DNA of 64,000 nt, from assembly GCF_003610355.1 (NCBI RefSeq), contig NZ_RAPY01000003.1, positions 372,001-436,000 of the forward strand. The letters are read 5' to 3'. Origin of the DNA: Sphingobacterium detergens. Its GTDB lineage: Bacteria > Bacteroidota > Bacteroidia > Sphingobacteriales > Sphingobacteriaceae. The notes beneath the pieces are model-generated. The model saw nothing but the letters and a program-made list of their open reading frames with translations. It was not told the DNA's origin and did no database searches. Shown piece after piece: positions 1-8,145 of this stretch; the first letter of the stretch is position 1, and each line of letters opens with the position of its first letter. The translations under genes and the position numbers were made by a program.

Positions 1-1443
1 GCTGGTGAAATCGCTGGTTTATCTGTTAAACGTATCATCAACGAACCTACTGCTGCTGCTTTAGCTTACGGTTTGGACAAAGCGCACAAAGATATGAAAA
101 TCGTTGTGTTTGACTGTGGTGGTGGTACACATGACGTTTCCGTATTGGAATTAGGTGATGGTGTATTTGAAGTAAAATCTACTGATGGTGATACTCACTT
201 AGGTGGTGATGACTTCGATAACGTAATCATCAACTGGTTGAATGAAGAATTTAAAAATGAAAACAATGGTTTTGATCTGAAAAAAGATCCAATGGCATTG
301 CAACGTTTGAAAGAAGCTGCTGAAAAAGCTAAAATTGAATTATCAAGTGCGACTTCTACTGAAATCAACTTACCATATATCACAGCAGATGCTACTGGTC
401 CAAAACACTTAGTTCGTTCATTATCACGTGCTAAATTTGAAGCTTTGGCAGCTGACTTGATCAAAAGAACAATTGCTCCTTGTGAATCTGCATTGAAAAA
501 CGCTGGTTTCAGCAAATCAGATATCGACGAAATTATCTTAGTAGGTGGTTCTACACGTATCCCTGCAATCGTTGATGCCGTAAAAGCTTTCTTCGGAAAA
601 GAGCCTTCTAAAGGTGTAAACCCTGACGAAGTTGTTGCTTTAGGTGCTGCAATCCAAGGTGGTGTATTAACTGGTGAAGTAAAAGACGTTTTATTATTGG
701 ATGTAACTCCACTTTCATTGGGTATCGAAACAATGGGTGGTGTAATGACTAAATTGATTGAAGCAAATACAACTATCCCGACTAAAAAATCGGAAACATT
801 CTCAACAGCTTCGGACAATCAGCCATCTGTGGAAATCCACATCTTACAAGGAGAGCGTCCAATGGCAAGCCAAAACCGTACAATCGGCCGCTTCCATTTG
901 AACGATATTCCACCAGCACCTCGTGGTGTGCCTCAAATTGAAGTTACTTTTGATATTGATGCCAATGGTATTATCAAAGTATCTGCAAAAGATAAAGCAA
1001 CTGGTAAAGAGCAAAACATCCGTATTGAAGCATCTTCAGGTTTATCTGATGACGAAATCAAACGTATGAAAGAAGAAGCTGAAGCAAATGCTGATGCTGA
1101 TAAAAAAATGAAAGAAGAAGCTGACAAAGTTAATGCAGCTGATGCCTTAATCTTCTCAACTGAAAAACAATTGAAAGAATATGGCGACAAAATTTCCGCA
1201 GATAAGAAAGCTCCTATTGAAGCTGGCTTAACGAAATTAAAAGCTGCATACGAAGCGAAAAACTTCGCAGATATTGATTCTGCTTCTGAAGAATTACAAA
1301 ATGCGTGGAATGCTGCTTCTGAAGAAATGTACGCTGCTTCTCAAGGTGGTGCACAACAACCTCAAGGAGATGCCGGTCAAGCACAAGGTGGAAACCAAGG
1401 TGGTGATGACGTAACTGACGTAGATTACGAAGAAGTGAAATAA
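1..1443 (+). CDS. dnaK: Chaperone DnaK (Hsp70), 5'-truncated by window edge
   Basis: ATP-driven cytosolic folding chaperone that works with DnaJ and GrpE. The frame is open from base 1 with no start; the first residues (GLSVKRIINEPTAAALAYG) belong to the nucleotide-binding domain, so roughly 150 N-terminal residues lie outside the window. Visible in order: the phosphate-2 loop (DCGGGTHDVSVLELGDG), the adenosine motif VGGSTRIP, the start of the substrate-binding domain (VTPLSLGIETMGG), an alpha-helical lid rich in Lys/Glu/Ala, and a Gln/Gly tail ending VDYEEVK, the usual bacterial DnaK ending. The loop reads DCGGGTHDVS where E. coli has DLGGGTFDIS. An internal ATG at 73 is not the start because homology continues upstream of it. 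A strong terminator follows. Confidence 0.97.
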   Translation, partial: AGEIAGLSVKRIINEPTAAALAYGLDKAHKDMKIVVFDCGGGTHDVSVLELGDGVFEVKSTDGDTHLGGDDFDNVIINWLNEEFKNENNGFDLKKDPMALQRLKEAAEKAKIELSSATSTEINLPYITADATGPKHLVRSLSRAKFEALAADLIKRTIAPCESALKNAGFSKSDIDEIILVGGSTRIPAIVDAVKAFFGKEPSKGVNPDEVVALGAAIQGGVLTGEVKDVLLLDVTPLSLGIETMGGVMTKLIEANTTIPTKKSETFSTASDNQPSVEIHILQGERPMASQNRTIGRFHLNDIPPAPRGVPQIEVTFDIDANGIIKVSAKDKATGKEQNIRIEASSGLSDDEIKRMKEEAEANADADKKMKEEADKVNAADALIFSTEKQLKEYGDKISADKKAPIEAGLTKLKAAYEAKNFADIDSASEELQNAWNAASEEMYAASQGGAQQPQGDAGQAQGGNQGGDDVTDVDYEEVK

Positions 1444-1463
1444 TCACTCCTGCTGATAAATAA

Positions 1464-1497
1464 AAAGCTCCGGGTTATCTAACCGGAGCTTTTTTGT
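1464..1497 (+). terminator. Intrinsic terminator of dnaK
   Basis: A stem AGCTCCGGGTTA / TAACCGGAGCT (one bulged G) with a 2-nt loop is followed by a run of six T. It begins about 20 bases after the dnaK stop. Confidence 0.9.
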
Positions 1498-1576
1498 TTA
1501 TAAGAAACATCCCCTCTAGGAACGCAAAAGAGCTGCTTAGCTATGGCAATTGCCCAGAGGAATCTAATAAGCCCAG

Positions 1577-2254
1577 CTATTTCCGATAATGGCTCAATAT
1601 TCCTTTATCCAATGTCGCCCAAACTCCGGCTGGCATATCTGCCTTCTTCAAAGCATTGTTTGTCCAGGTATTACAGGAATAGAACATGCTATATGCTCCT
1701 TTGGCTTCATAAAATGCATCTGCATCATCGTATTGTGCATCCGTCTCGACCAATATAGGTTTACCTTCATGCAAATCCAAAGAATCATAGATATACTTTA
1801 CCAGTGCGCGATACTGTTCCGCATTTATTTTATACCCAAAACATAGCTCATTCTCCCGAATGGAATTATAGTAGGTCACATGTATTGCAGACTGCCCCAA
1901 TCCAAAGGCCGCCACAAAAGCCGTTGATGCCTTGAGATCTTTCCATTCCGGTGTATCCAAATAAAATCCTTTGTCCCCCCAGCCTATACCCATATATTGA
2001 TAACCGGCTTTTTTTCCCACCGTGTTGGCATAAGGAAATACGTTAGACCAATCCATCTCTTTCACGATGACTGGCAAAACAATATCAGTATGAACACCGT
2101 TGGATTTGACAAATACCTGAATCGTCTGATCCTTCGAGGCCTCTTTGGATGATGCCGAGAGTCGTGACAGACAGTACTCAGCAACAATATATAAAACACA
2201 AAACCCAATAATTCCTAAAATAATATACCCTAACACCTTAAGTATTTTTTTCAT
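1577..2254 (-). CDS. DUF2459 / TIGR02117 family membrane-anchored protein
   Basis: Conserved protein of unknown function, 225 aa. An N-terminal hydrophobic helix at about residues 4-25 should anchor it in the inner membrane with the rest in the periplasm. Family blocks seen: FVKSNGVHTDIVLP, YMGIGWGDKGFYLDTPEW and a C-terminal YSCNTWTNNALKKADMPAG. A conserved His in the first block and Cys in the last suggest a possible catalytic or metal site, but this is inference. The family was named from homologues found near urease genes; none are present here. It stands alone, convergent with dnaK, with the next minus-strand gene ending in its own terminator upstream. Confidence 0.8.
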   Translation of the reverse strand: MKKILKVLGYIILGIIGFCVLYIVAEYCLSRLSASSKEASKDQTIQVFVKSNGVHTDIVLPVIVKEMDWSNVFPYANTVGKKAGYQYMGIGWGDKGFYLDTPEWKDLKASTAFVAAFGLGQSAIHVTYYNSIRENELCFGYKINAEQYRALVKYIYDSLDLHEGKPILVETDAQYDDADAFYEAKGAYSMFYSCNTWTNNALKKADMPAGVWATLDKGILSHYRK

Positions 2255-2377
2255 TTAAAATAATTCGCTTTTCTATCATAATCTAATGTATCGGTTTAAT
2301 CTTAGCTGCCCCCAATACCTCCGTCTCCTGAAACAACGCGCCTTCATCCACAGCACCTGCACTGTTAAGCACAAAAA

Positions 2378-2404
2378 AACCTGTATTGTTTGACAATACA
2401 GGTT
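2378..2404 (-). terminator. Terminator of the nucleotidyltransferase gene
   Basis: Perfect 12-bp arms AACCTGTATTGT / ACAATACAGGTT with a 3-nt loop. On the minus strand the hairpin is followed directly by a T run (the A7 at 2373-2379 on the plus strand), so it ends the 2430-3341 gene. Confidence 0.85.
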
Positions 2405-2429
2405 CAATATAAGCTATTTCTCTTAGCTC

Positions 2430-3341
2430 TTAAAATAACTTTTCAGGATATACACCATCGGCAACCAATTTTGAAATTGATTCTTGAACGATAGGTTTAT
2501 CTTCTTTATAGGTTACACCAAACCATTTCGATGATGTCGGGATTACTTTGAAATCCGCCAGTTTATGTTTCACCATATAATCTGGAACTGAAGGGATAAA
2601 GAATTCCGCTTTCAAGTTCTCTTTGTTTTCTTCAACAAAAGCTGGAAACATCGCTTGTGCTACTTCAAAGATTTTTGGCGTAAAGCCCCAAAAATTCATC
2701 GATACACGTGTTTCCGGATCTAAATCGTTTTCAACGCCGTTTTCCTCATAAACGATTTTACGATCGTCACCCTCACCTTTGTAATAGATGTTTGTACGCT
2801 CTGTGACGCTGTCCATTTGTCCTGTTGGACTAACTTCACAGACACCACGTGATACATAGCCGTAATCAGACATTGTATTACCGACCTGAAAGCCCATCAA
2901 CGACATTTGTTGATCTGAGACTTCGGTGGTTAAAAACTTCGCCATTTTGTCAAAAGAATCTGAACCATAGAAATCGTCTGCATTGATTACACAAAATGGT
3001 TCATTTACTTTATCCTTAGCGCTCATGACAGCATGTGCTGTACCCCAAGGTTTCGTTCTTTCAATGACGTGATTCACGCCAAATTTCGTTAAATCAAAAT
3101 CTTGAAAAGCGTAATCAACTTCTATTTTACCTTCCAATTTTTTATCAAAAACTTCTTTCATTTTCTCCAGGAATTCTTCCCGAATAATGAATACAACTTT
3201 TCCAAATCCTGCACGAATGGCATCATAGATTGAATAGTCAATAATTGTCTCGCCGTGTGGGCCAAAACCATCTACTTGTTTTAAAGAACCATACCGGCTA
3301 GCCATTCCTGCTGCCAAAATCAAAAGGGTTGGTTTACTCAT
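2430..3341 (-). CDS. Sugar-phosphate nucleotidyltransferase-like protein
   Basis: 303-aa protein of the NTP_transferase (GT-A-like) fold. The N-terminus LLILAAGMASRYGSLKQ (residues 6-22) is the nucleotide-binding signature, with Lys21 in the place of the signature lysine; FCVINADDFYG near residue 120 supplies the metal-binding Asp pair. The family normally transfers a nucleotidyl group from an NTP to a sugar phosphate. The specific sugar cannot be read from the sequence, and no polysaccharide genes sit nearby. It is a single-gene unit with a well-formed promoter at 3378-3409 and its own terminator. Length and motifs fit the uncharacterised 'nucleotidyltransferase' group common in Bacteroidota. 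Confidence 0.8.
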   Translation of the reverse strand: MSKPTLLILAAGMASRYGSLKQVDGFGPHGETIIDYSIYDAIRAGFGKVVFIIREEFLEKMKEVFDKKLEGKIEVDYAFQDFDLTKFGVNHVIERTKPWGTAHAVMSAKDKVNEPFCVINADDFYGSDSFDKMAKFLTTEVSDQQMSLMGFQVGNTMSDYGYVSRGVCEVSPTGQMDSVTERTNIYYKGEGDDRKIVYEENGVENDLDPETRVSMNFWGFTPKIFEVAQAMFPAFVEENKENLKAEFFIPSVPDYMVKHKLADFKVIPTSSKWFGVTYKEDKPIVQESISKLVADGVYPEKLF

Positions 3342-3377
3342 ATTTAAATTGCGTTAATAGAACTTTCGTTTCGTCCG

Positions 3378-3409
3378 CAAACTTAGCTAAATTTGCCCTT
3401 AAAAGCAAA
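3378..3409 (-). promoter_or_regulatory. Bacteroidota-type promoter (-33/-7) for the nucleotidyltransferase
   Basis: On the minus strand TTTG (3409-3406), a 20-nt spacer, then TAAGTTTG (3385-3378): a full match to TTTG-N19/20-TAnnTTTG. The predicted start of transcription is near 3373, about 30 nt before the ATG. The 3' half of the spacer, GGCAAATTTAGC, matches the promoters at 31096 and 62551. Confidence 0.7.
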
Positions 3410-3420
3410 TTTAGCTAAGT
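3381..3420. repeat. Perfect 16-bp inverted repeat overlapping a promoter
   Basis: Arms ACTTAGCTAAATTTGC and GCAAATTTAGCTAAGT are perfect complements around an 8-nt centre (CCTTAAAA). It lies between the stop of the HerA-like gene and the nucleotidyltransferase. There is no long T run after it on either strand, so it is not a classic terminator; one arm contains the -7 box and half of the promoter spacer. It may be an operator or a read-through barrier for the upstream gene. Confidence 0.8.
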
Positions 3421-3475
3421 GCTGATCACTGTCTAAAAATAGTGTATCGGGACGAAAATTATCAATAAATTTGTG

Positions 3476-5017
3476 TTATTTCTTTTTTAAGAATGCATTC
3501 AATAGACCGGTTGCTAATTTCCCTAAAAGCTTGACTCCTTCTCTTGCGAGTGTCGTTGTCGCAGTACGCTGCGCAGCTTCTAATGGCGTCTGCCTTCTTG
3601 ATGTCGGTCGATCAGCTTTGGCTGCCTCTTTTTCTGCAGCTGCACGCTGTTCTTCCTGCTGTACCACCTGCATTTTCTCATCGATCATCTCAGCCGCAGA
3701 ACGATTTTCCTGTCTTTCCTGATATTTTGTCTTTAAGTCCGACTGATTAATAATCTGATTGATTGTCGCATCGTCTGCAGGACCCATTACAGCACGGGCT
3801 GGTACTAGATGAGTTGCCACGACTTCCGTAGGAATACCTTTATCATTCAACACTGTAATTAAGGCCTGACCTGTACCCAAGGAGGTCAAAATCTGATCAA
3901 TCTCATAGAAATCCGATTTGGGGTAGGTTTTCACTGTTTTTTTTAGGTTTTCGGCATCGTTAGGTGTAAAGGCCCGCAAAGCGTGTTGCACCCTATTTCC
4001 CAATTGGGCCAATACCGATTCCGGAACATCTGTCGGAGATTGTGTACAGAAAAACACACCGATTCCTTTGGAGCGGATAAGACGGATAATCTGATCCACC
4101 TGAGTTAAAAAGGCTTTGGAAGCTCCGTTAAAAAGAAGATGTGCCTCGTCAAAGAAAAATACCAATTTTGGCTGATCCAAATCCCCTACTTCAGGCATAT
4201 TCTTAAACAGTTGAGCGAGCAGGCTCAACAAAAATGTAGAATAGAGTACCGGCTGATCCTGTACATCGGAAATGTTCAGTAAACTGATTATACCCTTCCC
4301 GTCAACTTTCTGAAATAAGTCATTGATGTCAAATTCCTTCTCTCCAAAGATATGTGCTAGCCCCTGTTGCTCTAAGGCGACGATCTTACGCAAAATCGTT
4401 CCTGAACTTGCGGAACTGATCTTACCATAGTCATTTTTGATTTCCTCGCTCCCTGGGCCGTCAGAAAGATAAGTTAACAGCTTTTTGGTATCTGTAAAGT
4501 CTATTAATGGCATCTGATGATCCTGCGCATATTTAAACATTGCTGCCAAAACCCCGGTCTGTGTTTCATTCAATTCCAGTATCCTCCCCAACAAGACAGG
4601 CCCAAAATCATCGATCGTAATGCGCATCGGAATTCCTTTGTTTCCTGACAGGGAATAGAGCTCTACAGGAAAGCTGGCTGGTTCGAAGGGCACTCCTACC
4701 GCATTTCCACGATCTAACAGCGCTTGATTGGTCACCCCCGGTACAGCAAGACCAGATAGATCTCCTTTTACATCCAGCATAAATACCGGTACAGATGCAT
4801 CTGATAATTGCTCAGCTATCAATTGTAGCGTCCTAGTTTTACCTGTCCCTGTCGCACCGGCAATCAGCCCGTGGCGATTCATCATTTTCAGTGCCAGATT
4901 GACCTTTGCATCCGCTAAAATCTCACCATTCAAAATACCTGCTCCCAAATATATAAAAGCCCCCTTGGGGTTATAAGAAGCTTGAACCTTCTCGATAAAT
5001 TGTTCTTTATTTGCCAT
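3476..5017 (-). CDS. HerA-like ATPase, DUF853 (YjgR) family
   Basis: 513-aa P-loop ATPase of the FtsK/HerA superfamily. Walker A GATGTGKT is at residues 54-61, Walker B KLVFFFDEAH at 284-293, and the sensor region around 320-335 (GIGVFFCTQSPTDVPESVL) is typical of the DUF853 group. The last 90 residues (from about 420) are rich in Ala, Glu, Gln and Lys and look coiled. HerA itself is a hexameric DNA translocase that works with NurA, but no nurA is adjacent and the cellular role of this family is not established. E. coli YjgR has a similar length. Single-gene unit; no membrane segments. Confidence 0.85.
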   Translation of the reverse strand: MANKEQFIEKVQASYNPKGAFIYLGAGILNGEILADAKVNLALKMMNRHGLIAGATGTGKTRTLQLIAEQLSDASVPVFMLDVKGDLSGLAVPGVTNQALLDRGNAVGVPFEPASFPVELYSLSGNKGIPMRITIDDFGPVLLGRILELNETQTGVLAAMFKYAQDHQMPLIDFTDTKKLLTYLSDGPGSEEIKNDYGKISSASSGTILRKIVALEQQGLAHIFGEKEFDINDLFQKVDGKGIISLLNISDVQDQPVLYSTFLLSLLAQLFKNMPEVGDLDQPKLVFFFDEAHLLFNGASKAFLTQVDQIIRLIRSKGIGVFFCTQSPTDVPESVLAQLGNRVQHALRAFTPNDAENLKKTVKTYPKSDFYEIDQILTSLGTGQALITVLNDKGIPTEVVATHLVPARAVMGPADDATINQIINQSDLKTKYQERQENRSAAEMIDEKMQVVQQEEQRAAAEKEAAKADRPTSRRQTPLEAAQRTATTTLAREGVKLLGKLATGLLNAFLKKK

Positions 5018-5123
5018 AGAAAAGGCTTAATATTTATAGTTCATAAATGCTATTGAAAACTCTACAAAAAATAATCTTTTCGTCACAATTTCGTGCCAAA
5101 ATTCATTTTTCATGCACTTTTAA

Positions 5124-5153
5124 TTTGAAATTAACATAGAATTGCTATTTTTA
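5124..5153 (+). promoter_or_regulatory. Possible promoter for the small exported protein
   Basis: TTTG (5124-5127), 18-nt spacer, then TATTTTTA (5146-5153), which matches TAnnTTTG at 7 of 8 positions. It lies 35 nt before the ATG at 5188. The same 10-mer TATTTTTACC occurs just upstream of pdxJ. Confidence 0.4.
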
Positions 5154-5187
5154 CCATGTAAAACAACACCATTAAAGGTACTAAAAA

Positions 5188-5523
5188 ATGTTAAATAAGA
5201 GATTTAGATTTGTGGCAGCATTCTTATGTGCGATCATCTTTTTCACAAAGATGGCCATCTCTATATCGCCTATTTTTTCCAATAGCTTAGACCAGAATAC
5301 CATTTTACAAATTGTTTTACAAATAGAAATCGAGAACAATAATGGCGCAAGCACTGATACGCTTGAAACTGCCTCAAAATTTTTCAATACAAAAACAGAC
5401 GAACCCATTGTATTCGAGACCATCATTGTTGAGAACCAAGGAAAACAAAAGAATTACCTTAAAAACGAGAAAAGCATTTTAGCTTTCCATCCTACGGTTC
5501 CAACGCCGCCTCCTAACTGTTAA
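5188..5523 (+). CDS. Small hypothetical protein with N-terminal membrane/signal segment
   Basis: 111 aa, not recognised. Residues 8-25 (FVAAFLCAIIFFTKMAIS) form a hydrophobic segment that could be a signal peptide or anchor. The middle is Asn/Thr/Glu rich (EIENNNGASTDTLETASKFF) and the C-terminus is proline rich, ending in PTVPTPPPNC with a terminal Cys. The start is supported by a promoter-like element 35 nt upstream, and the frame differs from all neighbours. It could be a short secreted or envelope protein specific to the genus. Nothing in the sequence points to a function. Confidence 0.5.
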   Translation: MLNKRFRFVAAFLCAIIFFTKMAISISPIFSNSLDQNTILQIVLQIEIENNNGASTDTLETASKFFNTKTDEPIVFETIIVENQGKQKNYLKNEKSILAFHPTVPTPPPNC

Positions 5524-5703
5524 TAAAGGCATCCCTATGGGATGTTTTCAAATTGTCCCATGCTGAATCCCAGTATGAGGCTTCTTATTGATTTTTTCTG
5601 AAAGCACAGCGCCCATTGGCATCAAAGACCTTTCAATTGGTATCTATTGCTATGGTGGCAGGTCGCATCAGGAAGATTTATTATACAGATAAACACAAAT
5701 TTT

Positions 5704-7239
5704 ATGTTTGGAACTCGTACGTCGGCTTTTCTGAAACTTTCGAAAAGAGACTTAAAATATGATTTCCCTGCTAGTGTTGTGGTGTTTTTGGTGGCACTTC
5801 CATTATGTTTGGGAATTGCAATGGCCTCAGGTGCGCCATTGTTTGCAGGATTATTGACTGGTGTAATTGGTGGAATCGTTGTTGCTTCAATCAGTAAATC
5901 ACCACTCAGTGTCAGTGGGCCAGCTGCTGGCCTCACAGTTATTGTTCTAGGGGCTATCCAGAGTCTAGGCGCTTATGAAACCTTTCTCCTTGCGGTTGTC
6001 ATCGCAGGTGTTGTACAAGTGGTTCTCGGGATTCTAAAAGCGGGTATGATCGGGAATTATTTCCCATCCGCAGTTATCGTCGGCATGTTGGCTGCGATCG
6101 GTATTACCATTATCATGAAACAAATCCCTTTGGCTTTGGGATTGATCGAAACACACGCTTTTGAACTGGACAATGGGCACGGTATAGGTGCATATTTTGA
6201 CACCGTTGCCTCAGCCATCAATTTTGGTGCATTGATTATCTGTGCTCTATCATTAGCCATTCTGATCTTTTGGCCAGCAATCCCTAAATTGAATAAAGTG
6301 CCCGCTCCGTTGGTAGTCGTTATTGTCGGTGTCGCTCTGGCTTACCTTTTTAATGGTTCCTTTTTTCAATTACACGATAAACAATTTGTACTCGTGCCAA
6401 TTGTAGGGTCATTTGCAGAGTTTACAGGTTTATTCACATTACCTGACTTCACCCAAATCGTCAATAAAGATGTTTGGATAGCGGCATTTACCATTGCCAT
6501 TATTGCTAGCTTGGAAACCCTATTGAGTATTGAAGCAGTAGACAAGATTGATCCTTATAAACGCAATACACCGACCAACCGCGAATTAGTCGCTCAAGGG
6601 ATCGGTAATATGACAAGTGGACTCTTGGGCGGGCTGCCATTAACCTCTGTTATTGTACGATCATCAGCCAATGTCAATGCTGGTGGAAAGACTAGACAGT
6701 CTGCAATCCTGCACGGTATCTGGCTGCTCGTTGCCATGTTGGCTATTCCGACGATGTTAAATATGATTCCGCTAGCATGTCTTGCCGCAATACTATTACA
6801 TACAGGGTATAAATTGGCTAAACCAAGCTTATTTACCTCAATGTATCGAAAAGGTCTAGATCAATTCATTCCATTTTTCGTAACTATTGTTGCTATCGTA
6901 TTTACCGACCTATTAATGGGTGTTGGAATTGGAATCGTTGTGGCAACATTCTATATTCTAAGAGCAAATATGAAAAATGCTTTTAAATATAATATCGAAA
7001 AGGATAACGAAGAGGATAAGGCTGTCATCACATTAGCAGAGGAAGTTTCATTTTTGAACAAAGTTCCTATCCAGCAGAAACTATATAGTTTACCAAAATC
7101 AGTCAGTAAGATCCGTATCGATGGGACATTCAGTAAATTTATCGACAAGGATGTTATCGAAGTCATTAAAGACTTTGAACAGAACGCAAAAAGTAAAGGC
7201 AAGGAGATCGAACTTTTACAGGTCGTTTATAAAAAATAA
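5704..7239 (+). CDS. SulP-family inorganic anion transporter (probable bicarbonate)
   Basis: 511-aa inner-membrane transporter. SulP signatures are clear: DFPASVVVFLVALPLCLGIA near the N-terminus, ISKSPLSVSGPAAGLT (binding-site helix region), and ELVAQGIGNMTSGLLGGLPL in the middle. About ten or more hydrophobic helices run to residue ~420, followed by a short cytosolic C-terminal domain (last ~85 residues) of STAS-like size. I chose the ATG at 5704 because the conserved SulP N-terminus starts soon after; the upstream in-frame extension is not SulP-like. A beta-carbonic anhydrase follows 87 bp downstream, which suggests bicarbonate rather than sulfate as substrate, as in BicA-type SulP systems; this is inference. 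Confidence 0.88.
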   Translation: MFGTRTSAFLKLSKRDLKYDFPASVVVFLVALPLCLGIAMASGAPLFAGLLTGVIGGIVVASISKSPLSVSGPAAGLTVIVLGAIQSLGAYETFLLAVVIAGVVQVVLGILKAGMIGNYFPSAVIVGMLAAIGITIIMKQIPLALGLIETHAFELDNGHGIGAYFDTVASAINFGALIICALSLAILIFWPAIPKLNKVPAPLVVVIVGVALAYLFNGSFFQLHDKQFVLVPIVGSFAEFTGLFTLPDFTQIVNKDVWIAAFTIAIIASLETLLSIEAVDKIDPYKRNTPTNRELVAQGIGNMTSGLLGGLPLTSVIVRSSANVNAGGKTRQSAILHGIWLLVAMLAIPTMLNMIPLACLAAILLHTGYKLAKPSLFTSMYRKGLDQFIPFFVTIVAIVFTDLLMGVGIGIVVATFYILRANMKNAFKYNIEKDNEEDKAVITLAEEVSFLNKVPIQQKLYSLPKSVSKIRIDGTFSKFIDKDVIEVIKDFEQNAKSKGKEIELLQVVYKK

Positions 7240-7326
7240 AGTTGTTTCAAGTAAACAATAAACTAAGAAATTTGTATTATTTTATCGAAAAAGAGCTCTA
7301 GAGCAAAGTGATATTAAAAAAGGAAT

Positions 7327-7974
7327 ATGGAAAATAAAGATTTAAAAACAGGATTTGACAATATTATTAAGGGAAATCAAGAATGGATGGATTTTGTAAA
7401 AAATGATACCACAGGACGTTTCCAACAACTTGCAAAAGGTCAAAATCCTGAAATTCTTTGGATCGGCTGTGCAGACAGTCGTGTACCAGCCAACGAGTTG
7501 ACCGGTACAAAGCCAGGTGAGGTTTTCGTACACCGTAATATCGCCAACATGGTTATCCACTCAGACATGAGTTTATTAAGTGTTCTAGATTATGCCGTCA
7601 ATGTATTAAAAGTGCAACAGGTCATCGTTGCTGGACACTATGGTTGCGGTGGGGTTGCTGCATCTTTAAGTCGCAATCAATATGGTATTATTGATAACTG
7701 GCTGGGTCACATCAAAGATGTATACCGTTTGCATAGCGAAGAGATTGATGGCATAGAAGATAACGAAAAGAAAGTAGACCGCTTAGTTGAACTCAATGTC
7801 AAAGAACAGGTTTTTAATCTTTGTTCTACTTCCATCATTCAAAATGCATGGAAAAATGGCCAGGCACTGGCTGTGCATGGTATGGTAATCAATATCGGAA
7901 CAGGTCAATTGATTGATCAAAGCTGTACATTTACAAGCAATGAATCCCTTGGAAAGGTGTTCGCTTTCAAATAG
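7327..7974 (+). CDS. Beta-carbonic anhydrase
   Basis: 215-aa cytosolic zinc enzyme interconverting CO2 and bicarbonate. Zinc ligands and dyad are intact: Cys48-x-Asp50-x-Arg52 (GCADSRVP) and His104-x2-Cys107 (AGHYGCGG). Length fits the family. It lies 87 bp downstream of the SulP transporter on the same strand, so the two probably form a bicarbonate transport and hydration module supplying carboxylases. A strong terminator 13 nt after the stop closes the unit. Confidence 0.95.
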   Translation: MENKDLKTGFDNIIKGNQEWMDFVKNDTTGRFQQLAKGQNPEILWIGCADSRVPANELTGTKPGEVFVHRNIANMVIHSDMSLLSVLDYAVNVLKVQQVIVAGHYGCGGVAASLSRNQYGIIDNWLGHIKDVYRLHSEEIDGIEDNEKKVDRLVELNVKEQVFNLCSTSIIQNAWKNGQALAVHGMVINIGTGQLIDQSCTFTSNESLGKVFAFK

Positions 7975-7986
7975 TAACAAATCGGT

Positions 7987-8016
7987 AAAAAGGGACGGAT
8001 CTTCGTCCCTTTTTTA
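7987..8016 (+). terminator. Terminator of the SulP-carbonic anhydrase unit
   Basis: Arms AAAAAGGGACG / CGTCCCTTTTT with a 6-nt loop, ending in six T. Located 13 nt past the carbonic anhydrase stop. Confidence 0.9.
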
Positions 8017-8133
8017 TTTCAAGTAATCGCTGTGCCAACAGTCTCAACTATAGTAGGTGTTTTTCGGTTGATTACCTGCTCAAACTAAGCTGAATATCTA
8101 TCATCTCCTAGCTAATATCTCGCTTCTAATAAT

Positions 8134-8141
8134 TAACTTTG
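8134..8141 (+). promoter_or_regulatory. -7 promoter element abutting glnS start
   Basis: TAACTTTG is a perfect TAnnTTTG. Only four bases (TATT) separate it from the glnS ATG at 8146, so the transcript would begin at or next to the start codon. No good -33 TTTG is visible 19-21 nt upstream. Confidence 0.5.
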
Positions 8142-8145
8142 TATT

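Noticed and set aside
195..818. Long open frame antisense to dnaK
   Set aside because: Mirror of a strongly biased codon pattern in dnaK; no start context or homology.
5647..5703. Upstream in-frame extension of the SulP gene
   Set aside because: The 19 extra residues are unlike SulP N-termini; the ATG at 5704 fits the family.
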